Assembly (NCBI GenBank): GCA_029565065.1
Contig: JAKQOW010000043.1
Coordinates: 1-64,000 of the forward strand
DNA: 64,000 bases
Direction: 5' to 3'
From: Acidobacteriota bacterium
GTDB lineage: Bacteria > Acidobacteriota > JAAYUB01
The translations under genes were made by a program, and so were the position numbers. The notes under the pieces are model-generated. The model saw nothing but the letters and a program-made list of their open reading frames with translations. It did not search any database and was not told the origin of the DNA. This document shows, piece by piece, positions 15,319-23,942 of the stretch (its first letter is position 1; every line of letters starts with the position of its first letter).

Positions 15319-17433
15319 CTATCGCGTTCCGGCGGTGGCTCCTACGATTTCGTCGGCCAGGGGGCCGGCATCGTAGAGCACCCGCAGGGCGTGGATCATT
15401 CCGCCGGCGTGCACCGACACGGTCCGGTTCGCCGTCATGTCGAAGACGAAGCGGCCCGGCAGGCTCTCGATGTTGCCGTCGAATACCAGGCCCACCAGCT
15501 CGCCGGCCCGGTTGACCACCGGCGAGCCGGAATTGCCGCCGATGATGTCGCAGGTGCAGACGAAGTTCAGCGGCGTTTCCATCCGGACCTTGTCCTTGCG
15601 CTCGAGGAAGCGGGCCGGCAAATCGTACGGGGGCTTCAGACCGAAGCCGAGCGCCCGGTCGTACAGGCCGTGGAAGGTGGTGAGCGGCGGGGCCTGCGTG
15701 CCGTTCATCGGGTAGCCGGCGACGGTTCCGTAGCTCAGGCGGAGCGTGCCGGTGGCATCGGGGTAGGCGTTCTTGCCGTACACGGCGAAGCGCGCCCGGC
15801 CGATCTGCTCGCTCGCGGCCACCTCGACGCTGGTGATGTTCGCCTCGTACCACTGCTTCCGCTCGCGGAGGATGGGCGCCACCTGGCGGGCCAGCACGAT
15901 GAGCGGGTCGTCGCTCGCGGCCACCGCCGCTGCGCCGCCCTCGAACAGCCGCTGCCGGATCTTGGGATCGGCCAGGCCGGTTCCCCCGATGAGCCGGTGC
16001 GCCACCTCGGCCGGCTCGCCGCCGCCCAAGAGCACCTTCACGTACGCGTCGTCCGCACCGAGCTCCTCCCGGGCCTGGAGCAGGAAGTCGGCTAGGAGCA
16101 CCTCTTCGAGCGCCGGGTAGACGGGCGCCCGCGACAGGAGGCGGAACCGCAGCGTCTCCAGGTCGGCGTCATGGAAGCCCTCGAGGCGCTCGGCATCCGG
16201 CTTGCCGATCTCGGCCGCGTACTGCACGAGGGTCAGGGCGTTCGAGGACAGACGCGATCGGTACCCGCCCAGCGACTGATACTCGAGGGTGGCAACGTGT
16301 TCACGCCGCAGTTGCGTCGTCGCGGCGATCGCCTCCCAGGCGCCACCATACTCCTTCTGCCATTCGGGATTGGCGGCGACCCTGGCGCGGAAATCCTTTT
16401 CCTCGGCGGCCTTGCGGTCCAGCAGGCTGCGGTTCAGCATCCCCTCGTACTCGCCCGTGGTCGACTTGAGCGAATTCTCGACACCGAAGATCCCGCCCAG
16501 CGCCTGCCGGGCCTCCTCGGATCCGCGCGCCGCGTAGGCCCGGAACACGCCCAGCATCCGTTTCAGGGAGTCGATGCGGCGGGGCAGCAGCAAGTCGCGC
16601 TGCAGCTCCAGCTCCGCCAGCGTGTAGAGGCGGTTCGTCCGCGCCGGGTGGCCCGACACGAACACCAGCTCGCCGTCGGCGGCGCCGGCGACGTTCCACT
16701 TCAGGTAGTGTTTCACCTGCAGCGGCTGGCCGTTGTCGTACACCCGGAAGATGGTCAGGTCGAGGTCATGGCGGGGATAGGTGAAGTTGTCGGCGTCGCC
16801 GCCGAAGAACGCGGCCTGCTGCTCCGGGCAGAACACCAGGCGCACGTCGGTGTACTTGCGGTACCGGTACAGCCAGTACTCGCCGCCATGGTACAGCGCG
16901 ATCACCGCGCAGTCGAGGCCGGTCTGCGCGTGGCCCTCCTTCTCCAACCGGGCGATCTCGGTCCGGCGGGCCTTCAACGCCTCCGGGCCGGTGGCGCCGG
17001 CCGGAACCGCGCCCAGCACGCGGGCGGTGACGTCCTCCATGGACACGAGCACGCGGACCTCCTGGTCCGGACACTTCAACTCCTCGGCGCGGGTCCGGGC
17101 GTAGAAACCGTCGCGCACCAGATCCCGTTCCCGGGTGGACAGCTTCTGGATCTGGCCCAGACCCACATGGTGGTTCGTCAGGATCAACCCGTCGGGGCTG
17201 ACGAACGAGCCGGACCCGCCGGAGCCCACCCGGACGCTGGCCAGGCGGACATGCTCCAGCCAGGCCGCATCGGGCTGGAAACCATACTGGTCCGCCAGCA
17301 GCCGCAGGGGCGGATTGTCATACGTCCACATCCCCTCGTCGGCCGAGACCCAGGGGGCCGCGCCCCAACCGCACACGACCACCGCCACGGCGGCCAACCA
17401 CACCCACCGACCCGTCATTTTGCGATCGCTCAT
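15319..17433 (-). CDS. S46-family dipeptidyl-peptidase (DPP7/DPP11-like)
   Basis: This is a 704-residue secreted serine exopeptidase that removes N-terminal dipeptides, typically periplasmic in bacteria living on peptides. A signal peptide (WLAAVAVVVCGWGAAPWVSA) precedes the hallmark DEGMW. The trypsin-like halves carry the catalytic His in ILTNHHVG (about 88), the Asp region in DADNFTYPRHDLDL and the nucleophile Ser in GGNSGSPVVN (about 636). The length matches family S46 (about 700-720). The start at 17433 is chosen because GAGG lies just upstream and the signal peptide begins there; the frame is open to 17700 but that part is low-complexity. P1 specificity (hydrophobic versus acidic) cannot be assigned by eye. 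It is transcribed alone, with its own promoter and terminator. Confidence 0.95.
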   Translation of the reverse strand: MSDRKMTGRWVWLAAVAVVVCGWGAAPWVSADEGMWTYDNPPLRLLADQYGFQPDAAWLEHVRLASVRVGSGGSGSFVSPDGLILTNHHVGLGQIQKLSTRERDLVRDGFYARTRAEELKCPDQEVRVLVSMEDVTARVLGAVPAGATGPEALKARRTEIARLEKEGHAQTGLDCAVIALYHGGEYWLYRYRKYTDVRLVFCPEQQAAFFGGDADNFTYPRHDLDLTIFRVYDNGQPLQVKHYLKWNVAGAADGELVFVSGHPARTNRLYTLAELELQRDLLLPRRIDSLKRMLGVFRAYAARGSEEARQALGGIFGVENSLKSTTGEYEGMLNRSLLDRKAAEEKDFRARVAANPEWQKEYGGAWEAIAATTQLRREHVATLEYQSLGGYRSRLSSNALTLVQYAAEIGKPDAERLEGFHDADLETLRFRLLSRAPVYPALEEVLLADFLLQAREELGADDAYVKVLLGGGEPAEVAHRLIGGTGLADPKIRQRLFEGGAAAVAASDDPLIVLARQVAPILRERKQWYEANITSVEVAASEQIGRARFAVYGKNAYPDATGTLRLSYGTVAGYPMNGTQAPPLTTFHGLYDRALGFGLKPPYDLPARFLERKDKVRMETPLNFVCTCDIIGGNSGSPVVNRAGELVGLVFDGNIESLPGRFVFDMTANRTVSVHAGGMIHALRVLYDAGPLADEIVGATAGTR

Positions 17434-17615
17434 GATCACCTCGTGGAATGATGACGGCGCGCGCCCCCGGCACATGTCCGCTCCTCGCGGAGCGTTCCGG
17501 GATCGCGCGGCATCAGGATCTGCGGACTGTCGGGGAGGGTGCACCGCTGTCGTTCCGTCCGTCCCGTCCGGCCCGCCTGCACACACCGCCGGCCAGGCCG
17601 CCGGCGCGGAAATAG

Positions 17616-17645
17616 AATATACGGGAGCCGGGCGCCGATGTTCAA
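17616..17645 (-). promoter_or_regulatory. Promoter of the S46 peptidase gene
   Basis: On the minus strand, TTGAAC (17645-17640) is followed after 18 bases by TATATT (17621-17616). The start codon is at 17433, so the mRNA would have a leader of about 175 bases. Confidence 0.5.
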
Positions 17646-17714
17646 GATAACATGACCGCGCCGTTTCCCTCCGGTCCCCGTGAAAACGGCCCCGATTCAT
17701 GATACATTCGCCCC

Positions 17715-18086
17715 ATGAGAGTCAAGCGCTTCACCAGCAGCGCCGGCTTGGAGATCCTGGCGGGCCAGGACGACGTCAGCAACGAGGCGGTCACCTTCCG
17801 GCTCGGGCAGCCGGGCGACTACTGGTTCCACGTCCACGGCTTCTCCGGCTCCCATGTGGTCCTGCGCGCGCCGGCCGACGGTGACGCCGACCGCGACAGC
17901 ATCCGCGAGGCGGCCGCAATCGCCGCCTGGTATTCGCGGATGCGCGCCGGCGGGAACGTCGGCGTGACCATGTGCCGCGTCCGCGACGTGCGCAAGCCCG
18001 GCGGAGTCAAGACGGGCACCGTGCGCATCCGCAACGCCCGCACGATCACGGTCCGGCCGGCGCTCCCCGACGCGGCGGACGACTGA
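17715..18086 (+). CDS. Stand-alone NFACT-R (DUF814) protein
   Basis: This 123-residue protein consists only of the NFACT-R domain, found at the C terminus of RqcH/NEMF/Tae2-type ribosome-quality-control factors and alone in many bacteria. Characteristic stretches are GDYWFHVHGFSGSHVVLR, the I-x-EAA-x-IAAWYS-x-x-R helix, and the late V.KPGGVKTGTVRIRNARTI strand. It is thought to bind RNA; the role of the stand-alone form is not established. It lies 21 bases before the large nucleotidyltransferase-like gene, likely in one operon. Confidence 0.88.
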   Translation: MRVKRFTSSAGLEILAGQDDVSNEAVTFRLGQPGDYWFHVHGFSGSHVVLRAPADGDADRDSIREAAAIAAWYSRMRAGGNVGVTMCRVRDVRKPGGVKTGTVRIRNARTITVRPALPDAADD

Positions 18087-18107
18087 GTGGCGGCTCCGGG
18101 AGGCATC

Positions 18108-21101
18108 ATGTTCGAGGCCTACGAAGAACTCGCCGGTGAACTGGCCCAGCTGTCGAATTACTATCAGAAGTACGCCCGGATCATCCGGGACCACGGACCG
18201 GATCTGCGCCAGCGTCTTGACGCCACCAGCGGCTCCGAGCGGGTGCATCTCTGGCGCAAGGCGCACAACTACCGGCGGGAGATGGCCGCGGTGATCCGGG
18301 CGGCGCAGGACGACGGCGAGCAGCGCACCTTTCTGGGCACCTACTTCGCCTTCCAGGTCCTCCACCTCCACGCCCTGAGCATCCACACGCTCCGCCGCGA
18401 TGCCGCCGCGGCCCGCGACCGGCTGCCGGTCTACCACCAGATCCTCACCCGGCTGCGGTTCCAGCTGCGCGACCTGATCACCGCCTATCTCGGCGCGCTG
18501 GCGGAGACCTGTGCCCGCGGCGAACCGCTCGACGGCGTGGCCTTCTGCAACGTCGGCATGATCCTGGACCAGGACGACCTGGACATCGCCATCTTCGCCC
18601 GCCCCGACGTGGACGCCACCCGCTGGAATCCCGTGGTCAGCGCCGTGGGCGCGGAGTTTTTCCGCTACGCCACCAAGATGCATTTCTACCTGGCCGAGAA
18701 GACGGTGGGCCGAACCTTCCTGACCACCATCGATGACATCCGCACCTATCTGCGCCGCGGCGCGCATAATTTCGTGCTGATCTCCGAGCTGCTCCTGACG
18801 GAGCGGCTCGTGGGCGACGAGAGCCTCATCGCCGACGTGGAACGCGAGATCATCGACCTGTTCTACCACGAGCAGGGTCGGCCCCGCCTCCACGAAGGCT
18901 ACCTGCGCGGCATGATCGGCGAGGTGCACGAGCAGCTCCGCTTCGATCTGAGCTCACCGTGGGTCAGTCCCAAGACCCACGGGCTCCGGCTCATTCACAA
19001 CCTCACCAACATGCTGAAGACCATCCATGACATCCGCGCCCACGGTTCGCGCGAGACGCTGGAACTGCTCAAGGTCCGCGATCCGGGAAACGCGGGGCTC
19101 TACGCCGGCCTCCAGGACGTGTTCAGCTTCATCGAGATGTTCTTCTATGTGTACCAGCTCATGGTCTCGGTGGAGGACACCTTCGACAGCAACGACGCCG
19201 TGGCCGTCCGGCACCTGGACCGCGTCGCCGAGGCGCTGGGCTTCGCCCCGCAGGGACCGGTCCGGCCCGCCCTGCGGCTGCTGACCCATTACTACGAGGA
19301 ACTGGACCGGCTGCGCACCCTGGCGCCCCAGGCGCTGGCCATGGTCAACCAGCACCTCCAGCGCGTGACCGTGTTCAACCAGATCACGGCGGGCGGCCGG
19401 CCGGCGGATTACCCCGTGGCCTGGACCGACAACATCTTCCTCAACATCCTCCTGCTGTTCCAGGTCTACCTGGGCATGATCTACTGGGACGACATCTTCC
19501 AGCTCCTGGCCCGCGATTCGGGCGCCGCGATCCAGACCATCATGAACAGCCTGGAGCAGCTCCCCGAAGAGCAGCAGCCGCCGGCGTTCGAACGGCTGCT
19601 CCGCCTGCTCGCTTTCGACATGGATTCGATCGTGCAGACAGCCGTGCTGTTCCAGAGCGTCGCCGACCGCCCGACCTTCGCGCGGTACGCGGCGTTCACC
19701 CGGGAGTGGCTGCTGGAACATTTCGCCACCCGGCCGGGCCGACTGGCCGCGCTGATCGAGATCCTGCCCCACCGGCCGGGAACTGTCACAGAGTTCCTGC
19801 TGGGGTTCGATCGGGATCAGCTGCTCCGACTCCGCCAGCTCGCCGGGCACCCCGACACCCAGTCCGCCGTCGATGCGCGCGCCAGCAAGCGGTTCAGTCT
19901 GCTGTGCGACCTGCTGGCCTTCTCCTCCAACCATTACCGCCGCTGCTTCGCCCGCGTGTCGCGGGAGCAGCCGGAGATCGTGACGCATCCCGACGACCGC
20001 GATTACCTGCGGGGCACCGCCGACACTCTGTGGGCCGAGCTGGCCGATGCCGACGGACCGGAGGAGCTCAAGCGCCGGCTCGGCGTCTACTACGAATTCG
20101 GCTTCTGCCGCTGCGGCCTCCTGGCCGTGAGCCAGCCCGGCGACCTGAAGCTGCTGTACGGTGTGTACCACGAGTTTTTCCGCCGGTACTTCCGCTGGCT
20201 CTACCGGGCGTGCCAGTGGCAGGTGGAAGCGCAGGGCCTGGCCGGTCTGCACTACCGCGAGCGCGACGAGGATGATCAACCGCTCGCCGTTTTCTGCGCG
20301 GGCGGCTACGCCCGCGAAGAGGCGTTCGAACAGGACTTGGATCTCTTCGTGCTGACCCGGGAGCGAAGCCCGGAATTCGGCCGCTACGCCATCGGTCTGA
20401 TCAACGATTTGAATCGCGAGCTGACCCGCCGCGGCATCATGCCCCACCACCGCCTGACGGAGTTCTTCGGCACGTTCGCCTTCTCGCTGGACCGGCTCGA
20501 AGCGTTTCTGGCCACGCCGCGCGAGCACGATTTCATCGAGCTGTCGCTGCTGATGGGCAGCCGCCTGATGATCGGCAGCCACTCGTTCGACGCCGCGATC
20601 GGCGAGCTGCTGGACCGCCACCTGTTCCGGCAACCGGACCGCTTCATCCGCGACATGCTCGCGGAAATCGACGAACGGCGGGCGTATCAGCTCAGCCGGC
20701 GCGGCGACACGGTGAACGTCCGCGAGGATCCGGGCGCGTTGCGCGACATCCAGTCGGTGGTGACCGCCGCGCTGGCCCGCATCGGGCGCCGGGAGCCGAC
20801 GCTCTGGGCGGCGTGCGAGACGCTGGCGGACGCCCTGCCGGCGCAGGCGGCCGATCTGCGAACGCTGGCGCGGGCCTATCGCTTCATGCGGTATTTCCGC
20901 GACACGTACTCGCTGTCGCAGACCGAGGCGGATCACATCCTGCGGGACCGGCTGCTCGCCACCGCCCACCGCATGGGCTTCGAACCGGGTGAGATCGCCG
21001 GCGAGAGAGGGACCGCGCCGCGGCTGCTGCGCTCCTACCGGTATCACCGGGCAAGATCACAGCGGGCCATTGCGCGCATTGCGGCGACCATCGCGCCGTG
21101 A
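18108..21101 (+). CDS. Large protein with two nucleotidyltransferase-like motifs (GlnD/GlnE-like)
   Basis: This is a 997-residue, mostly alpha-helical soluble protein. Near residues 731-748 it has GGYAREEAFEQDLDLFVL, the G-G-Y...D-x-D signature of GlnD/DUF294-type nucleotidyltransferases. About 140 residues later EDPGALRDIQ resembles the EGPGGLRDIQ motif that follows the GlnD catalytic domain. A second, more degenerate D-x-D site (DQDDLDIAIF, about 155) lies in the N-terminal half, so the architecture recalls the two-headed GlnE adenylyltransferase. No HD or ACT domain of GlnD is apparent. It may nucleotidylate a protein partner; the target is unknown. The start at ATG 18108 follows GGGAGG; an upstream GTG (18087) is less likely. 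The same strand and a 21-base gap link it to the NFACT-R gene. Confidence 0.72.
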   Translation: MFEAYEELAGELAQLSNYYQKYARIIRDHGPDLRQRLDATSGSERVHLWRKAHNYRREMAAVIRAAQDDGEQRTFLGTYFAFQVLHLHALSIHTLRRDAAAARDRLPVYHQILTRLRFQLRDLITAYLGALAETCARGEPLDGVAFCNVGMILDQDDLDIAIFARPDVDATRWNPVVSAVGAEFFRYATKMHFYLAEKTVGRTFLTTIDDIRTYLRRGAHNFVLISELLLTERLVGDESLIADVEREIIDLFYHEQGRPRLHEGYLRGMIGEVHEQLRFDLSSPWVSPKTHGLRLIHNLTNMLKTIHDIRAHGSRETLELLKVRDPGNAGLYAGLQDVFSFIEMFFYVYQLMVSVEDTFDSNDAVAVRHLDRVAEALGFAPQGPVRPALRLLTHYYEELDRLRTLAPQALAMVNQHLQRVTVFNQITAGGRPADYPVAWTDNIFLNILLLFQVYLGMIYWDDIFQLLARDSGAAIQTIMNSLEQLPEEQQPPAFERLLRLLAFDMDSIVQTAVLFQSVADRPTFARYAAFTREWLLEHFATRPGRLAALIEILPHRPGTVTEFLLGFDRDQLLRLRQLAGHPDTQSAVDARASKRFSLLCDLLAFSSNHYRRCFARVSREQPEIVTHPDDRDYLRGTADTLWAELADADGPEELKRRLGVYYEFGFCRCGLLAVSQPGDLKLLYGVYHEFFRRYFRWLYRACQWQVEAQGLAGLHYRERDEDDQPLAVFCAGGYAREEAFEQDLDLFVLTRERSPEFGRYAIGLINDLNRELTRRGIMPHHRLTEFFGTFAFSLDRLEAFLATPREHDFIELSLLMGSRLMIGSHSFDAAIGELLDRHLFRQPDRFIRDMLAEIDERRAYQLSRRGDTVNVREDPGALRDIQSVVTAALARIGRREPTLWAACETLADALPAQAADLRTLARAYRFMRYFRDTYSLSQTEADHILRDRLLATAHRMGFEPGEIAGERGTAPRLLRSYRYHRARSQRAIARIAATIAP

Positions 21102-21136
21102 TGCGCGTCATCGCCGACGACGTGGCCGTTTTATTG

Positions 21137-21165
21137 TTGACACTCTTCCGTCTTCTATCTAAAGT
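21137..21165 (+). promoter_or_regulatory. Promoter of the ATP-grasp/GNAT operon
   Basis: A perfect TTGACA (21137-21142), a 17-base spacer, and TAAAGT (21160-21165) lie about 150 bases before the first ligase gene. The segment is noticeably more AT-rich than its surroundings. Confidence 0.6.
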
Positions 21166-21312
21166 AGTCATACGTTCGCGGATCGAACGTTCCCATGTGG
21201 ACAATACGAGCGCGCGCACAGAACGATCTCAGCAACCCGGTGGCGGCCGGTCGGCTGTTGCAAACCGGAGCGGAACTTATCACCCGCTCGCTCCAATCGC
21301 AAGGATGAACGC

Positions 21313-22290
21313 ATGCGCATCGGGATCGCTTACGACCTGAAGGACGATTATCTGGCGGAAGGTTTTTCCGAAGAGGCCGCCGCCGAGTTCGACCAGGTTG
21401 ACACCATCGTGGCGATCGAAACGGCGCTGGCCGCGGCGGGCCACGCCACCGACCGGATCGGCAACGCCCGCCGGCTGATAGCCCGCCTGGCCGACGGCGA
21501 CCGCTGGGACATGGTCTTCAACATCGCCGAGGGACTGCACGGCCTCGGACGGGAATCGCTGGTGCCGGCGCTGCTTGACGCGTACCGCATTCCCTACACG
21601 TTCTCCGATCCGGTGGTGCTCGGCTTGTCGCTGCACAAGGGTCTGGCCAAGCACGCCGTGCGCGACCTGGGTGTGCCGACGCCGGACTTCGCCGTCGTGG
21701 CGGACCGCCTCGACGCCGTCGCCGTCGCACTGCCGTGTCCCCTGTTCGTGAAGCCGGTGGCCGAAGGCACCAGCAAGGGCATCAACGCCCGTTCCAAGGT
21801 CACCGAACCCGGCGACCTGCCGGATGTCTGCGTCGAACTGCTGCGCACCTTCCACCAGCCGGTACTGGTGGAGACGTACCTGCCGGGACGCGAGTTCACG
21901 GTGGGCGTGCTGGGCACCGGACGCCGCGCGCGCGCCGTCGGTGTGCTCGAGGTGTCGGTGCGCGGACACGCGGAGACCGACGCCTACTCGTTTGCCACCA
22001 AGAAAAATTACCGGGACCTCGTCGACTACAGCCGGCTCGAGGGCGAGCTGGCGCAACCGTGCCTGGACCTGGCGCTGCGCGTCTGGCGGGGCCTGGGTTG
22101 CCGCGACGCCGGACGCGTGGATATCCGCCTGGACGCGGCCGGCATACCAAACTTTCTGGAGGTGAATCCGCTGGCGGGACTCCACCCGGTTGATTCCGAC
22201 CTGCCGATCATCTGCCGGTTGTCCGGGATCGCGTACGGGCAGCTCATCGAACAGATCATGGAGTCCGCCCGCGAGAGGCTGAGCGCATGA
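21313..22290 (+). CDS. ATP-grasp ligase, D-Ala-D-Ala ligase-like (first of a pair)
   Basis: This 325-residue ATP-grasp enzyme forms an amide bond between a carboxylate and an amine via acyl phosphate. Ddl-like landmarks are FNIAEGLHGLGRESLVPALL, IPYTFSDPVVLGLSLHKGLAK, PLFVKPVAEGTSKGI (ATP-binding loop) and the metal-binding end RVDIRLDAAG...FLEVNPLAGLHP. It is not the peptidoglycan Ddl by context: it is the first of a three-gene operon with a second ATP-grasp gene (ATGA overlap at 22287-22290) and a GNAT. It probably builds a small peptide or modifies an amino acid. The substrate is unknown. The start ATG 21313 is weakly supported by a ribosome site, but the N-terminal strand MRIGIAYD fits the fold. 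Confidence 0.85.
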   Translation: MRIGIAYDLKDDYLAEGFSEEAAAEFDQVDTIVAIETALAAAGHATDRIGNARRLIARLADGDRWDMVFNIAEGLHGLGRESLVPALLDAYRIPYTFSDPVVLGLSLHKGLAKHAVRDLGVPTPDFAVVADRLDAVAVALPCPLFVKPVAEGTSKGINARSKVTEPGDLPDVCVELLRTFHQPVLVETYLPGREFTVGVLGTGRRARAVGVLEVSVRGHAETDAYSFATKKNYRDLVDYSRLEGELAQPCLDLALRVWRGLGCRDAGRVDIRLDAAGIPNFLEVNPLAGLHPVDSDLPIICRLSGIAYGQLIEQIMESARERLSA

Positions 22291-23309
22291 AAAAAAACAA
22301 ACGCGTGGTCATCCTGCACAACCCGGTCCTCCCGGACGCTCCCGAGGACGACAAGAACCTGCTCGACCAGGTGAACGCCGTCCGGCAAGCGCTGAAGAAG
22401 CTGCGCTATGAGCCGACGGTGGTCACCTTCGATCTGAACATCCCCCGCACCATCGACTTGATCCGGGAAGCGGACCCGTGCTGCGTCTTCAATCTGGTGG
22501 AATCCGTCAGCGACGACAGCCGGCTGCTGCACTGGGGCGCGTCGCTGCTGGATCATCTGGGGATTCCCTACACCGGCTGCCCCACCGAGGCCCTGTTCAT
22601 CAGCACGAATAAAATCCTCGCCAAGCGGGTCCTGCGCGGCGCCGGGTTCCAGACCGCCCCGTGGGTGTCGCAGGACGATTGCACCATGCCGCCGGGCAAG
22701 CACACGTTCATCATCAAATCGAACTGGGATCACGCGTCGAGCTGGTTCACGGAAGACGCCATCGTCACGGTGAAGACGTCGGCGATCCGCGATCTGCTCA
22801 ATGAACGGCGCATCCGGACCGGTCGGGAGTATTTCGCCGAGCATTACATCGACGGTCGGGAGTTCAACGTCGCCGTGCTGGCCGGCCAAGTGCTGCCCGT
22901 GCCGGAGATCCGGTTTCTCGACTATCCGGATGGCAAGTACAAGGTGGTCGACTACCAGGCCAAGTGGGACGAGGAGAGTTTTGAATTCCTGCACACGGAG
23001 CGGAGTTTCGATTTCGAGCCCGAGGAGCGACCGCTGCTCCGGCAGCTCAGCGAGATCGCCGAACACTGCTGGCAAACGTTCGGGCTGGGCGGTTACGCCC
23101 GGGTGGACTTCCGGGTGGATCCCCAGGGTCAACCCTGGGTGTTGGAAGTCAACGCCAATCCCTGCATCGCCCCATACAGCGGCTTCGCCGCCGCCGCCGC
23201 CCGGGTCGGCCTGAATTACACCCAGATGATCCGGTGCATCGTCCGGGACGCACTGGACCGACATGCCGTGGAGGGCAACCGTGAACCCCGAATCTGTCCG
23301 GTTTCGTGA
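22287..23309 (+). CDS. ATP-grasp ligase, D-Ala-D-Ala ligase-like (second of a pair)
   Basis: This 340-residue paralogue-like ATP-grasp protein has FNLVESVSDDSRLLHWGASL, IPYTGCPTEALFISTNKILAK, a Lys-containing ATP-binding strand (THTFIIKS-like, HTFIIKSNWDHASS) and the C-terminal RVDFRVDPQGQPWVLEVNANP, giving the acidic/Asn metal ligands. The sequence is too divergent from the upstream ligase to be a recent duplicate, suggesting different substrates acting in sequence. ATG 22287 lies inside the end of the upstream gene, and the 3' end overlaps the GNAT gene by 29 bases if that gene starts at its GTG. Confidence 0.87.
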   Translation: MKKNKRVVILHNPVLPDAPEDDKNLLDQVNAVRQALKKLRYEPTVVTFDLNIPRTIDLIREADPCCVFNLVESVSDDSRLLHWGASLLDHLGIPYTGCPTEALFISTNKILAKRVLRGAGFQTAPWVSQDDCTMPPGKHTFIIKSNWDHASSWFTEDAIVTVKTSAIRDLLNERRIRTGREYFAEHYIDGREFNVAVLAGQVLPVPEIRFLDYPDGKYKVVDYQAKWDEESFEFLHTERSFDFEPEERPLLRQLSEIAEHCWQTFGLGGYARVDFRVDPQGQPWVLEVNANPCIAPYSGFAAAAARVGLNYTQMIRCIVRDALDRHAVEGNREPRICPVS

Positions 23310-23775
23310 GCAGCCCACGCCTGACGACCCCCGGTGGGTGCGGGAGATCCTGGAGTCGGCCGGTTTCTTCTATCCCTTCGAGGTGGACGTGGCGGTGGAG
23401 CTGGTGGAGACGGGGCTGGAGCACGGCCCCGAGAGCGGCTATCACTTCATCTTCGCCGAAGCGGATGGCCGGGTGGTCGGCTACACCTGCTTCGGGTCCA
23501 TCCCGTGCACCGTCGGCAGCTTCGACCTGTACTGGATCGGCGTCCACGATGATTACCGCGGACAGGGTGTCGGCAAGATCCTGCTGCGCGAGTCCGAGCG
23601 GCGGATTGCGGCCATGTCCGGCCGGGCCGTCTACATCGAGACGGCATCGCGGCCGCAATACCTGCCCACCCGCGAATTCTACCTTCGCACCGGCTACAGC
23701 ATCGAGGCGGTTTTGAAGGATTACTACGCCCCGGACGACGACAAGGTCATCTTTGTCAAGCGGCTCAGCGGCTGA
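23281..23775 (+). CDS. GNAT-family N-acetyltransferase
   Basis: This 164-residue acetyltransferase has the GNAT core. The strand DLYWIGVHDDYRGQGVGKILL contains the acetyl-CoA pyrophosphate loop (R-G-x-G-x-G-K), followed by a helix and a late FYLRTGYSIEAVLKDYY motif. The start is chosen at GTG 23281 because GGAGG is six bases upstream; ATG 23263 would add six residues and increase overlap. It is the third gene of the ATP-grasp operon. In such clusters a GNAT commonly caps the amine of an amino acid or peptide product, so acetylation of the ligase product is a reasonable inference. Confidence 0.88.
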   Translation: MNPESVRFREQPTPDDPRWVREILESAGFFYPFEVDVAVELVETGLEHGPESGYHFIFAEADGRVVGYTCFGSIPCTVGSFDLYWIGVHDDYRGQGVGKILLRESERRIAAMSGRAVYIETASRPQYLPTREFYLRTGYSIEAVLKDYYAPDDDKVIFVKRLSG

Positions 23776-23942
23776 TTTTCTGCCGCCGTCTCCCGCTGCT
23801 TCCTTATATATATATCGCTCCGATCGCAAGCGACCGACTCGCCGGCCGGCACCGACCGTCGCCGGCAGATTTCCCTTCTTGGCGTTCGTCGGGGCGATGT
23901 GATGAAATAAGCCATCAACGCGGCCCATCCGGCGGAGGATTC

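Noticed and set aside
23805..23815. TATATATATAT run before the patatin gene
   Set aside because: Short simple-sequence run; at most part of a promoter, not a repeat element of interest.
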